The position numbers and the translations under genes are program-made. A stretch of 36,829 nucleotides of DNA from assembly GCF_001427285.1 (NCBI RefSeq), contig NZ_LMFV01000017.1, forward strand, positions 1 through 36,829. Reading direction: 5' to 3'. Shown here in pieces: positions 1 through 7,818 of this stretch; within the stretch, counting starts at the first letter, position 1; each line of letters begins with the position of its first letter. The notes under the pieces are model-generated. The model was not told the origin of the DNA, did no database searches, and was given only the letters and a program-made list of their open reading frames with translations. This DNA is from Mesorhizobium sp. Root552. Its GTDB lineage: Bacteria > Pseudomonadota > Alphaproteobacteria > Rhizobiales > Rhizobiaceae.

Positions 1-124
1 CTCTGTCTCATCTTCGCTCCTTTGAAAGGCTACAATGAACCAGAAATCCTCCGTTCTCGGTTAAACCGCTTTGGTCCCATCAGCGCTGACGCCGGACAAT
101 TAGTTATAGTATAACATTAATGGT

Positions 125-1690
125 ATGCGAGGATCTGGATTTTTAATTTTCATAGTTGTTCTCATTGGTCTTAGCCCTGCCGCTCAGGCGGCCTGTAGCT
201 CGCCGGCTGGCGAAGCCGGCGAAGTGCACTTCAACGCCACGGCGTCGGCGCTCGAATACTGCAATGGGGCGATCTGGATCGGCTTTCCGAGAGCCAGCGG
301 CGCGGGCAGCCCGTCCTATGACTGGTCGGCCCCGAGTCCCGGACCTCAGCTCGACAATCCGAATCCGATCTGGTGGAACCCGTTCGGCAATGCCGTCGCC
401 GTCTCAGGCACCCGGATCGTCGCCGGCGTCTGGGGCGAGGACGGTCCGACCAACAAGGGCATCGCCTATGTCATCGATGCGCTGACCGGCACCGTCGAGC
501 GGACGCTCAGCAATCCCGCGCCCGATGCCGACGACCTGTTCGGCGGCAGCGTCGCCGTCGACGGCAATTTGATCGTGGTCGGGGCGGAAGGCGACGATGC
601 CGGCGCCGCCAATGCCGGCAGTGCCTATGTCTTTGACGCCACCACCGGCGCGCTGGTGTCGACGCTGACCAATCCGGCCCCGGCCAGTGGCGACGGGTTC
701 GGCTGGAGCGTGGCGATCTCCGGCACCGTCGCCGTCATCGGGGCCATGAACGACGATCCTGGCGGCATCGCCAATGCCGGCACGGCCTATGTCTTCGACG
801 CCACCACCGGGGCGTTGATCGCGACGCTGAACAATCCCAATCCCGCCGCCGATGACCAGTTTGGCTGGCGTGTCGCCATCTCCGGCACCACCGCCGTGAT
901 CGGCGCACCGCAGGATGATCCCGGCGGCATCGCCGATGCGGGTGCCGCCTATGTCTTCGACACCGCGACCGGGGCGCTGCTTGCGACCTTCGCCGACCCG
1001 GCGCCGACCGCCGGCTACAAATGGGGGTGGAACGTCGGCGTCTCCGGCAGCACCGCCGTGGTGTCCGGCGGATCGTCGCATATGAGCGCCATCCAGGCCT
1101 TCGACACCGCCACCGGCACCGTGATCTCGACGCTGACCAAGCCCGGTGGCAACGTCAACAAGGAGTACAATTTTGTCGCCATCAGCGGCACCACTGCCGT
1201 GGCCGGCGCTCAGCTGGAAGGCGTCGGCGGAACCACCTATCTCTTCGATGTGCCGACCGGCACGGTTCTCGCCACCGTCAGCAATCCAAGCGCCGACCCT
1301 GACGCCTACGACAATTTCGGCGCCGGCGTGGCGATCTCCGGCGGCACCGTCGTCATCGGCGCACCGGGCGACGACGGGGTCGACACCAATGGCAACACCG
1401 GCCGCGCCTATGTGTTCTTGGCGCAAAGCTTGTGCAGCAACCCGGCTGCGCCCGCCGGCAGTCTTCTCTACAATGCCGACCACCGTGTCCTGCAGTGGTG
1501 CGACGGCGCCGCCTGGCACGCGGCAGGCCCGGTCGATCCGCCAGGCCCGAACGCCGGCTGCACCGCGCCAGCCGAGACCGGCGGCTTCGTCGTCTTCAAT
1601 GCCGATCATTGCCTTTTGCAATATTGCGACGGCGACAGCTGGCGCCAGATCGGCGGCGCCGCAGCCGATCCCGCCGCCTGCGATCCGTAA
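125..1690 (+). CDS. Secreted FG-GAP-like beta-propeller protein with CDG-W modules
   Basis: A 521-residue protein with a signal peptide (residues 1 to about 22, hydrophobic core then AQA). After it comes a first module of about 30 residues with a Cys, a Gly turn and the motif EYCNGAIW. Residues about 85-430 contain seven repeats of roughly 50 residues of the form FGxxVAISGTxAVIGA...DD...G.AYVFDxxTGxLxxTL, which matches the FG-GAP_2 type of beta-propeller repeat; seven copies would close one propeller. Two more Cys modules follow (WCDGAAW and YCDGDSW). The role is unknown; extracellular adhesion or ligand binding is an inference from the fold. No clear Shine-Dalgarno sequence precedes the ATG, so the exact start is less certain than the gene. 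The gene stands alone and is followed by a decayed DUF1566 domain that may once have been its C-terminus. Confidence 0.85.
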   Translation: MRGSGFLIFIVVLIGLSPAAQAACSSPAGEAGEVHFNATASALEYCNGAIWIGFPRASGAGSPSYDWSAPSPGPQLDNPNPIWWNPFGNAVAVSGTRIVAGVWGEDGPTNKGIAYVIDALTGTVERTLSNPAPDADDLFGGSVAVDGNLIVVGAEGDDAGAANAGSAYVFDATTGALVSTLTNPAPASGDGFGWSVAISGTVAVIGAMNDDPGGIANAGTAYVFDATTGALIATLNNPNPAADDQFGWRVAISGTTAVIGAPQDDPGGIADAGAAYVFDTATGALLATFADPAPTAGYKWGWNVGVSGSTAVVSGGSSHMSAIQAFDTATGTVISTLTKPGGNVNKEYNFVAISGTTAVAGAQLEGVGGTTYLFDVPTGTVLATVSNPSADPDAYDNFGAGVAISGGTVVIGAPGDDGVDTNGNTGRAYVFLAQSLCSNPAAPAGSLLYNADHRVLQWCDGAAWHAAGPVDPPGPNAGCTAPAETGGFVVFNADHCLLQYCDGDSWRQIGGAAADPAACDP

Positions 1691-1722
1691 AGGAACCACC
1701 GCCGGGGTAGCGGTGTAACAGT

Positions 1723-1973
1723 GGCAGCGTCTATGCCGGCCTTTCTCGTGGCAACAGCGACTGGTATCTGCCTGCCTTGGACGAACTGGCGGTCTTGTTC
1801 GGCAATCAGCTGGCGATCGGCGGATTCGACGCCCCGGGCCCTTTCAGGCGGGGTATTACCTGTCCTCGTCCGGAGGCGGCGGCGCTGGATGCGCTTTGGC
1901 GGCGCCCTCCAGTCCGGCCCGCCGCATCCCAAGGGACAACGCCTTCAGCGTTCGCTGCGTCCGCGGACAATAA
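1723..1973 (+). pseudogene. Decayed DUF1566 (Lcl C-terminal-like) domain, frameshifted
   Basis: Reading from 1723 gives GSVYAGLSRGNSDWYLPA, then DELAVLFGNQLAIGGF, which is the typical core of DUF1566 domains. Near 1850 the frame must change to continue as QAGYYLSSSGG. A third frame gives AWMRFGGALQSG, and the domain ends as DNAFSVRCVRGQ followed by TAA at 1971-1973. At least two frameshifts are therefore needed, so no intact product is made. The remnant starts 32 bases after the stop of the FG-GAP gene. It is either a lost C-terminal domain of that gene or the tail of a separate, similar gene. The rest of the 1691-2081 interval is AT-rich promoter-like DNA for the next gene. Confidence 0.65.
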
Positions 1974-2081
1974 AGATCATTGGGAAGCAGATAAGTGTCT
2001 CTGATGACTGTTATTTTTCAAATAATTATAGTTAATACTATTTTATATTATTCGATTTATACTTTTCATAGTGAGGTGTAC

Positions 2082-2642
2082 ATGAAAGACGATATTATAA
2101 GTAAAATACTCGACAGCGAAACCATCAAGGACGCCGCAACCAGCGTCAGCGACTATCTTGTTGACACACACACGACCTATGCGGATGTGGCCACGACCGC
2201 GGCGCGGGAGGCTGGCCAGCTCGCTGTTTCGGCCCATGAGACGCTTGTGGACACAGTGACGGCCATCGCGGACGGGGTGCAGGACTACGCCGCGGAAGCC
2301 TTCACCTCGTTGAAGGGGCAAGTCACCAGCTGGTTCAACACGAATTCCAGCGCGGAAGCGCAGGCCATTCTCATGACGGCAGAAGAGGCGTTCAGGAACC
2401 TGCCCGCCACCAGCGCCTGCGACATGCCCCCGGAAGTGCAGAGCCTGATCGAGGTCAAGATGTCGGAGGAGCTGTTTCGCCAGCATTTCGAGGACCTGAA
2501 AGCGCAGGGAAGCCTGGGCCAAGTGGTGGACTATCTTAAGAGCCAGCCTGTGGCCGAGGAAGCTGCACCGGCGGCCGCGTCCGACGTCGAGCTCGATCGC
2601 AACAGTCCGACGATAGTCAGTAAGCCGCCCTGCCTAGGGTGA
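2082..2642 (+). CDS. Unrecognised all-alpha, apolipoprotein-like protein
   Basis: A 186-residue protein. The ATG at 2082 is preferred over an upstream in-frame start because GAGG lies at 2073-2076 with 5-base spacing, and the extra upstream sequence is AT-rich and not coding-like. Residues about 1-110 are an amphipathic, Ala/Thr-rich helical stretch (ETIKDAATSVSDYLVDT, AAREAGQLAVSAHETLVDT) that resembles apolipoprotein or phasin-like repeats. Residues 115-170 look like a small helical domain, and the tail is Ala/Glu-rich with a final Cys. No signal peptide or catalytic motif is visible. The leader at about 1985-2075 is much richer in A+T than the surroundings, which suggests a separately acquired promoter. 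Function unknown. Confidence 0.7.
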   Translation: MKDDIISKILDSETIKDAATSVSDYLVDTHTTYADVATTAAREAGQLAVSAHETLVDTVTAIADGVQDYAAEAFTSLKGQVTSWFNTNSSAEAQAILMTAEEAFRNLPATSACDMPPEVQSLIEVKMSEELFRQHFEDLKAQGSLGQVVDYLKSQPVAEEAAPAAASDVELDRNSPTIVSKPPCLG

Positions 2643-2804
2643 GGCGCGGAGATCATTCGCCGCCGACGGGCGGCAAGGTCGCTCCACGGTAGCCAAGAAT
2701 GCAACTGCAACGGCGAAACCAATAGGGGTTCGTTTTGGGCCGGTCATGCGGCAGAATACGCCGCCGCACACGTTTCGATCCCACCATGCTTGGCTATGAT
2801 GCAT
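2634..2804 (-). CDS. Possible small 56-residue protein
   Basis: On the minus strand an AGGAGG lies 7 bases before an ATG at 2804-2802. The frame runs for 56 codons and contains one hydrophobic stretch (IGFAVAVAFLATV). It overlaps the 3' end of the preceding plus-strand gene by nine bases. The strong ribosome binding site is the main support; the composition is not clearly coding. The rest of the interval 2643-3004 shows nothing else I can name. Confidence 0.25.
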   Translation of the reverse strand: MHHSQAWWDRNVCGGVFCRMTGPKRTPIGFAVAVAFLATVERPCRPSAANDLRASP

Positions 2805-3004
2805 GGGCTGACCTCCTCGTCAGCCAGAGGCCCGGCAGACCCTGAAGCCCGAACAACTTCGCCGTCCGCCGAGCCTCGCCTTTTCCTCAATGGAGTTGCG
2901 CCGCTCGGCCACCGAACTTGGGATGGTTGCGATCAGGCGTTCGAGGTATAGTTTGCCGTCTTGGAAGCGTGCCGCGTACTGCGGTTTGCCTTGGGAGATG
3001 CTCA

Positions 3005-3901
3005 ATGCGCATGTCCTTGCTTTTCATGCCGCTACTGCTTTTACATATCCCGATCGTATCGCACGCTGCCGCCATTCACGACGCGGCGAAAAAGGGCGAT
3101 GTCGCGGCGATTGCGGCCGCGCTCGACGCAGGTGCCGGTGTCGACGAGAGCGATGGCCAAGCGACACCCCTCTATCTTGCGGTCAGGGGCGGGCATTTGG
3201 CGGCGGCAAAACTGCTCATGGAACGCGGTGCCGACGCCAACGCCGTCACGACGCCGCTTTTAGGGTCCGCCCTCATGCCGGCTTTGGCAAAACGCAGGAT
3301 CGATTTGATCGATCTGCTGCTGGACGGGGGCGCAAATCCAAATGAGCGCCGCAACCGGGAATCTGTTCTTCACATCGCCGTCAGGTCCGGTTGCCTCGAC
3401 TGCGTGAAGGCACTGGTCGAGGCCGGCGCGGACGTCAATGCAAAGACCAAGGACGGCAAGACACCGCTCCATCTGGCAAAATTCAACGGGCAGGACGAAG
3501 TTGCCGACTATCTCCTGGCGCACGGCGTCGTCTTGCCAACACCAGCTCCGATCGCGATGAAGTTGGCTACAGCCGATGTCGAGAAGGGCCGAACCTCCTT
3601 CGACCGCTTGTGTGACGGTTGCCACAGCGTGAAGCCACAGGGCGGGAACAAAACGGGACCGAATTTGTGGGGCGTCGTCGGCCGCGACAAGGCATCAGTG
3701 GCAAATAGACGTTACTCCGAGGCCTTGCTGGGCTGGGAGGGTATGTGGACGTTCGAGGATCTGAATAAATTTCTGCTTGAGCCGATGCTCACGACGCCGG
3801 GCGTTTTGATGGAGATGCCTGGTGTTCCGGACGAGGCTGAACGAATAAACGTCATTGCCTATTTGCGCACACTCAGTGACAAGCCGATGCCGTTGCCCTG
3901 A
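3005..3901 (+). CDS. Periplasmic ankyrin-repeat / class I cytochrome c fusion
   Basis: A 298-residue protein from the ATG at 3005, chosen because GGGAG precedes it by 7 bases and a signal peptide (MRMSLLFMPLLLLHIP, then HAAA) follows at once. Residues about 24-175 form four to five ankyrin repeats (TPLYLAVRGGHLAAAKLL, TPLHLAKFNGQDEVADYLL). Residues about 190-298 are a small class I cytochrome c: the haem-binding CDGCH is at 203-207, followed by GPNLWGVVGR, and MEMPG at about 269-273 can give the axial Met. The protein should therefore be exported and haem-loaded by the cytochrome c maturation system. Ankyrin repeats suggest a protein partner in the periplasm. An electron-transfer or redox-sensing role is an inference. 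It converges with the LamG gene (66-base gap). Confidence 0.85.
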   Translation: MRMSLLFMPLLLLHIPIVSHAAAIHDAAKKGDVAAIAAALDAGAGVDESDGQATPLYLAVRGGHLAAAKLLMERGADANAVTTPLLGSALMPALAKRRIDLIDLLLDGGANPNERRNRESVLHIAVRSGCLDCVKALVEAGADVNAKTKDGKTPLHLAKFNGQDEVADYLLAHGVVLPTPAPIAMKLATADVEKGRTSFDRLCDGCHSVKPQGGNKTGPNLWGVVGRDKASVANRRYSEALLGWEGMWTFEDLNKFLLEPMLTTPGVLMEMPGVPDEAERINVIAYLRTLSDKPMPLP

Positions 3902-3967
3902 AGCGATGATCTCTGGCTCAATTCCTGCCAATGCAAACAGTAATGCCCAGATTCGGCGCAATAACCC

Positions 3968-5065
3968 TTATTCGCAGCCCGCACCGGCATTGTACAGATT
4001 GCCGATCTCGGTGGGTGTCAGCACCCGGTTGTAGACGCGCACGTCGTCGACTGTTGCATTGGCCGCCTCGCCGGCAAAAACCCGGCCTATTCTGACCGGA
4101 TCGGTGAAGGCGACCATGGATTTCGTGAACGGCGAGCCAGTGTTGCCGCTCCCCGCATATTGGACACCATCGACATAAAACCAGAACTGGTTGGTGGCGA
4201 CGTCGTTGAAGGTCACGGCGACATGATGCCATGTGCCGACTGAAAGGCCCAGGGAAGCCGTGCGAACCTCATTCCAGTTCGCACTGCACGCCGAATTCGT
4301 CCCGGTGCAAAAGCCGAACAGCAGCATTGATCCGCGCAAGGCAAATTCGAATGTAGCCCTATCGGTAGGGCTGTTCGTGCCCTTGGTGACCAGATCGTGG
4401 TCGCGGCTGTCGAGGTCACCGGGCTTGAACCACAACGCGATGGTCAGCGCGTTGGTCATGTTGAGCGAGGCGCTGTGTGGCACGTTCACATAGTCGTCCG
4501 TGGCATCGAGGATCAGGCCGCCATTGATCTTGCCGGACGCCGTCCAACTCGGACCGTTCGGCGTCAGCAGGGTGCCGGTGTTGCCATTGCCGGACGTATC
4601 ATAGGCGCTCGTGCCGCTGCCCTCGTTGAAGGTCCAGTGGCCGACAAGCCCCGCAGTCGGCACATTGGTCCGGGCGCCAATATCGAACCAGTTCGAGCCG
4701 TCGCAATATTTGAAGGTGGCATATGTAGCGTCGTAGTCGAGCTGCCCGCCGGTGCTGCACGCCCCAAGCGCCGCGCCCTTGTAGATATCCGTCTGGAAGG
4801 CACCGTTGCAGAAGCTGAATTTGTTTGCGCCATAGTCCATCTGCGAGGCCGTGCTGCAGGGCGTGGCCGAGACGGTGCCGCCGGCGGAGACCCAATTCGC
4901 GCCATTGCAGAATTTCCAGGTGCTGTTGCCGGCATCGAAGTCGAGCGTGCCGGCCATCGCGCAGGCGCCAAGCGTCGTCAAAACACCGCATTCGGCGGCG
5001 GTGGCCGCCCTGGATGGAAGCAGGGTAAGCAGTAAAAATGCCAACAAGAAATTTCGGAAATGCAT
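3968..5065 (-). CDS. Secreted LamG/concanavalin-like domain protein with CDG-W modules
   Basis: A 365-residue protein with a signal peptide (MHFRNFLLAFLLLTLLPS, then TAA) and an AGGAG about 5 bases before the ATG. Residues about 25-135 hold three copies of a Cys module ending in KFCNGANW, SFCNGAF and KYCDGSNW. Residues about 142-360 are a LamG-like jelly roll (LVGHWTFNEGSGTSAYDTSG near its start, TIALWFKPG, DDVRVYNRVLTPTEI at its end), a fold known for carbohydrate or protein binding. The Cys modules are of the same type as in the FG-GAP protein at 125-1690, so both may act at the same extracellular site. The ligand is unknown. Confidence 0.85.
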   Translation of the reverse strand: MHFRNFLLAFLLLTLLPSRAATAAECGVLTTLGACAMAGTLDFDAGNSTWKFCNGANWVSAGGTVSATPCSTASQMDYGANKFSFCNGAFQTDIYKGAALGACSTGGQLDYDATYATFKYCDGSNWFDIGARTNVPTAGLVGHWTFNEGSGTSAYDTSGNGNTGTLLTPNGPSWTASGKINGGLILDATDDYVNVPHSASLNMTNALTIALWFKPGDLDSRDHDLVTKGTNSPTDRATFEFALRGSMLLFGFCTGTNSACSANWNEVRTASLGLSVGTWHHVAVTFNDVATNQFWFYVDGVQYAGSGNTGSPFTKSMVAFTDPVRIGRVFAGEAANATVDDVRVYNRVLTPTEIGNLYNAGAGCE

Positions 5066-5212
5066 GCGCTCCTACAAACAAACGTTCAAGTTTCCCCATC
5101 ACCAATCTATCACACACTCTGATCAATATCGCCTTTTTCATCTATCGCAGTTATGGATACTCGTTGCGGGGCCGCTCCCGATGGCTCGCCGGAGAGCTTA
5201 TCCAGCTCGCCC

Positions 5213-5557
5213 TCAAAACAGAGCGAGCTGCCGGTCGGCCGGGTCGCTGATGCCATAGACGAGCCGCGCCATCGCGACAGTGCCTTTGCCCTCGAAGGTC
5301 GACTTCATGGTCACGTGATTGTGGGTTTCCCACGAGATCCAGATTTTCAGGCCGACGCCCTGATAGGTCAGGGAAAGACAATCCGGTCCGCCCGAGCCGC
5401 CGAAAATGCCAAGTTCAAAGGCCAGCGCCTCGGCCAGCTCGGCGTCGGATAGGCCGCGCGCCGCGCGCTCGACCCACCGCTCTTTGGCTGCGGACAACCC
5501 GCCGGTCGCGCGGATAAAACCCTCGCGCTTGTCGGCTTCGGTTAGGAGGCGCGTCAT
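5213..5557 (-). CDS. Conserved-type small island protein, unrecognised
   Basis: A 114-residue protein starting MTRLLTEADKREGFIRATGG. The start at 5557 is chosen because GGAGGGG lies just upstream and the ATG overlaps the stop of the preceding gene (ATGA), which indicates translational coupling. The N-terminal half is a predicted charged helix bundle (KERWVERAARGLSDAELAEAL) and the C-terminal half looks beta-rich (LSLTYQGVGLKIWISWETHN). No catalytic motif is recognised. It is the last gene of a leftward run with 5554-5760 and 5793-6026. Confidence 0.65.
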   Translation of the reverse strand: MTRLLTEADKREGFIRATGGLSAAKERWVERAARGLSDAELAEALAFELGIFGGSGGPDCLSLTYQGVGLKIWISWETHNHVTMKSTFEGKGTVAMARLVYGISDPADRQLALF

Positions 5558-5760
5558 GCCCCTCCGATCTCGTCCTGAAAGTACATGGTTGCAACACGGT
5601 CGCAGCGGTCGAAGTCGTGACCCGCTGCCGCGCACAGGTGACGGATGTCCGCCAGCAGGTCCGAAACGGCGTTCTCGTCATAGGCGGGAGCCTCTCCCCG
5701 CGCCCAGGCGGCGCGGGCAAGGGCCGCGCGAGCGGCTTCGATGTTGAGGGTCTTGGACAT
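5554..5760 (-). CDS. Small helical protein (68 residues), coupled to the next gene
   Basis: The start at 5760 (MSKTLNIEAARAAL) has GGAGG 8 bases upstream. The product is Ala-rich and helical with two Cys (HLCAAAGHDFDRCD). Its TGA overlaps the ATG of the 114-residue gene. A GC-rich inverted repeat (GGGCGC at 5787-5792, GCGCCC at 5797-5802) lies between it and the upstream gene and could modulate expression. Function unknown; genes of this kind sit near ArdC and ParA in rhizobial mobile elements. Confidence 0.6.
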   Translation of the reverse strand: MSKTLNIEAARAALARAAWARGEAPAYDENAVSDLLADIRHLCAAAGHDFDRCDRVATMYFQDEIGGA

Positions 5761-5792
5761 GGCTTTTCCTCCGAGGGTAAAGGAGGGGGCGC

Positions 5793-6026
5793 TTACGCGC
5801 CCGCTCCGTTGTTGTTGTCGCTCGGGTGGCGCAGCACGATGCGGCCGCCGTTCACCGGCACCAGATCGAGCTGCAGGGTCAGCCCTTCGCCGTCCTGGTG
5901 CGGCCATGCCGCGCCGATGCGGGTCCAGAAGGCTTTCTCCTCGTTCCCCGCGACGTGCCAGGCGATGTAGGCCGGGGCGCGGGTCTCGCGGGTCGGACGG
6001 CGGGTCTGTTTGTCGTTGCGTGCCAT
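5793..6026 (-). CDS. Small conserved-type island protein (77 residues)
   Basis: The ATG at 6026 is preceded by AAAGGAG at a good distance. The product has a basic N-terminus (MARNDKQTRRPTRETRAPAY) and then a compact domain with W residues (EEKAFWTRIGAAWPHQDGEG) ending in RIVLRHPSDNN. I recognise the general type from alphaproteobacterial mobile elements but not a function. It heads a three-gene leftward run. A motif about 90 bases upstream recurs upstream of the ArdC gene. Confidence 0.65.
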   Translation of the reverse strand: MARNDKQTRRPTRETRAPAYIAWHVAGNEEKAFWTRIGAAWPHQDGEGLTLQLDLVPVNGGRIVLRHPSDNNNGAGA

Positions 6027-6497
6027 GATTTAAGCTCCTTTCGCTTGGGGTTTCTCGACACGCCAACCAAGAGAGCGGGCGCCAAAGCGGACGGGTCATG
6101 GCTGAGGCGCCGGAGGGGTATCGCCCGGCTTGCAAGCCAAGCGCAGCGCGGCGAAAGTCGGGGACACCGGTGCCTCACCCGGCAGGGCCACAGGGGCCTT
6201 GAACCGGACGCGCGCCCGATCAGGTTCTGGCGTTCTCAGTCGAGAAGAAACCCAAGGCGTAAGGAAAGCATCCCAGGCACAGCCACGCAGAACCGCCGCG
6301 CTGATCGCAAGAGCGGTCGCCGCAAGATGTTTGCATCACGCGCGGGAACACGAAAGCCAAAAGCCTTGGACAGCCTCGGCGCTGGTCCCTCGCCGGCTCG
6401 GCGGAGAGGGCTTCCCGGCAGCATCTAGGAGTATGTGCCTGTGGCGCGCCTTCGCTCGACTGCGGCACAGTGCCAGCAAGGACAACAGGGAGGTATG
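6027..6497. other. Intergenic leader region between divergent genes
   Basis: No convincing gene lies here. It separates the leftward 77-residue gene from the rightward ankyrin gene and should hold both promoters. The motif GGGGTATCGCCCGGCTTG at 6115-6132 recurs with one mismatch at 15401-15418, in both cases 90-100 bases upstream of a leftward start codon. The rest is GC-rich with short inverted repeats and shows no feature I can name. Confidence 0.4.
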
Positions 6498-6896
6498 ATG
6501 AAGAAGGAACAGGCAACCGGCGCCCTCGTTCGCGCCGCCGAGAAAGGCGATGTTGAAGACATCAAACAGCAGCTGGCGCTCGGGGCCGACATTCACCATT
6601 TCCACCAGGCGCCGCTTCCCCTTGCCGCGCGCAACAAACACCGGGCCACCGTGACCATTCTGTGCGAGCACGGCGCACGGCTCGACGAAGCCGTCGCTTA
6701 TGCGGCGTCAGAGGGCGACGTCGACACCGTCGCCATGCTTGTGTCGGCCGGCGCGTCCACCAAACTCGCCAGGTCGCTGCGCGCCTCGTTTGCCTATCTC
6801 GCGGCTGTCGAAGCGATGGGCGTCCCGCTGGAGCAGGCGCCGCGCATGCCGAGAAAGAAAGAGCCGCCGTATTTTACCAACCACCCGCAACCGTGA
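6498..6896 (+). CDS. Small ankyrin-repeat protein
   Basis: A 132-residue protein; the second of two adjacent ATGs (6495, 6498) is preferred because GGGAGG at 6488-6493 is then 4 bases away. Residues about 6-95 form about three ankyrin repeats (LVRAAEKGDVEDIKQQL, AVAYAASEGDVDTVAML), followed by a basic Pro-rich tail (RMPRKKEPP). There is no signal peptide, so it is cytoplasmic, unlike the ankyrin-cytochrome c protein at 3005. Ankyrin repeats bind proteins; the partner is unknown. Confidence 0.75.
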   Translation: MKKEQATGALVRAAEKGDVEDIKQQLALGADIHHFHQAPLPLAARNKHRATVTILCEHGARLDEAVAYAASEGDVDTVAMLVSAGASTKLARSLRASFAYLAAVEAMGVPLEQAPRMPRKKEPPYFTNHPQP

Positions 6897-7204
6897 TCGC
6901 GGGCGGGCGGGCGAGCCACGGCGACCGAAGGACAAAGAGCGGCTCGTCGATCAATTCGAGCCAATGCACAGATGCCGCAAAACGCGTTGAAACGTGCGAA
7001 TCCGAACCTCAGTCGAAAACCCGCTCGGTGTCCTCAGCCCCCGAGGTGATAATATAACTTACGGAAAATCGGGGCCTATCTGCCAAGCGGATCAACGGCT
7101 TGCCGGTGCAACGCCCATGTGTCTTCCGTCAATTGATGCCCGTTCGCGCGCCGGCAGTGTGACCAGCCTGTGGCCAAGATCGGCGGCGCAGATACCTTCA
7201 TAAA

Positions 7205-7234
7205 GGGTGCAACTCTAACGAAAGGAGTTGCCCC
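7205..7234 (+). promoter_or_regulatory. Hairpin covering the ribosome binding site of the 7235 gene
   Basis: GGGTGCAACTC at 7205-7215 can pair with GAGTTGCCCC at 7225-7234 (ten pairs with one bulged T). The Shine-Dalgarno GGAG (7224-7227) lies at the loop/right-arm border and the helix ends directly before the ATG at 7235. Such a structure could block ribosome entry until melted or opened. The preceding stretch 6897-7204 shows nothing else I can support. Confidence 0.5.
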
Positions 7235-7798
7235 ATGACAAACCAGCCAACCAATTATTCCGCCGGCCTGATGCTCGACGAGGATTTCGTAAAACGCGCC
7301 ATAGCGATGCGCGGCGGCCAGAATCTCGACAGCGCCTTCCTGATGGACCTGCTCGAAGCCGGACTGGCGATCATGGAACTGTCGGCCGGCAATCACGACG
7401 ACAGATGCGCCGATCCTGATTGCCCCGGCTGCCGCATCCGGCGTGGAGAGCAGCCACGAGCCAGCATGGTGGCCGAGTTCAATGAAGTGCAAGCGCACCT
7501 TGAGCAGGTTGCAGAGGCGCGCGAGGCCGGCGAAAGCCCGGACCGTGAAGTGTCGTTCATGGTGTCGGAGACGAGCCTGATCTTCATGACCTGGCTGGAC
7601 AGGCTGCTGCGGCAGCGTGCTTCAGGCGGCTTGCGCATCGTCGGGTCGGACATCGATCTGGACCGCCCGGTCGATATGGAAGGTGCAATGCGTTTTCTGA
7701 CGCACATGCTGATCGGAACGCTCGAAGAAGAGATGGCCGCCTTTACCGAGGGGAGGCATCCCCTGCTGTTTCCGACGCGAGCCAGTGCGAGGAATTGA
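7235..7798 (+). CDS. Unrecognised 187-residue acidic protein
   Basis: The ATG at 7235 follows AAAGGAG (7221-7227). The protein is rich in Asp/Glu and helices and has a Cys-rich spot, CADPDCPGC, at about residues 64-72, which could bind a metal. A long helix follows (EFNEVQAHLEQVAEAREAGE). No membrane segment, signal peptide or known domain is visible. It is a single transcription unit bounded by the hairpin upstream and a strong terminator downstream. Function unknown. Confidence 0.7.
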   Translation: MTNQPTNYSAGLMLDEDFVKRAIAMRGGQNLDSAFLMDLLEAGLAIMELSAGNHDDRCADPDCPGCRIRRGEQPRASMVAEFNEVQAHLEQVAEAREAGESPDREVSFMVSETSLIFMTWLDRLLRQRASGGLRIVGSDIDLDRPVDMEGAMRFLTHMLIGTLEEEMAAFTEGRHPLLFPTRASARN

Positions 7799-7818
7799 AC
7801 TGCTTGCAACGAGCAGGA

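Noticed and set aside
404..1699. A long minus-strand frame opposite the FG-GAP gene
   Set aside because: It lies wholly against a gene with clear signal peptide and repeats, and its Gly/Asp/Arg-rich sequence is what GC-rich antisense gives.
2820..3005. A 61-codon minus-strand frame before the small 56-residue candidate
   Set aside because: It needs a TTG start overlapping the divergent ankyrin-cytochrome start, lacks a ribosome binding site, and its second half looks non-coding. A decayed conjugation gene cannot be excluded.
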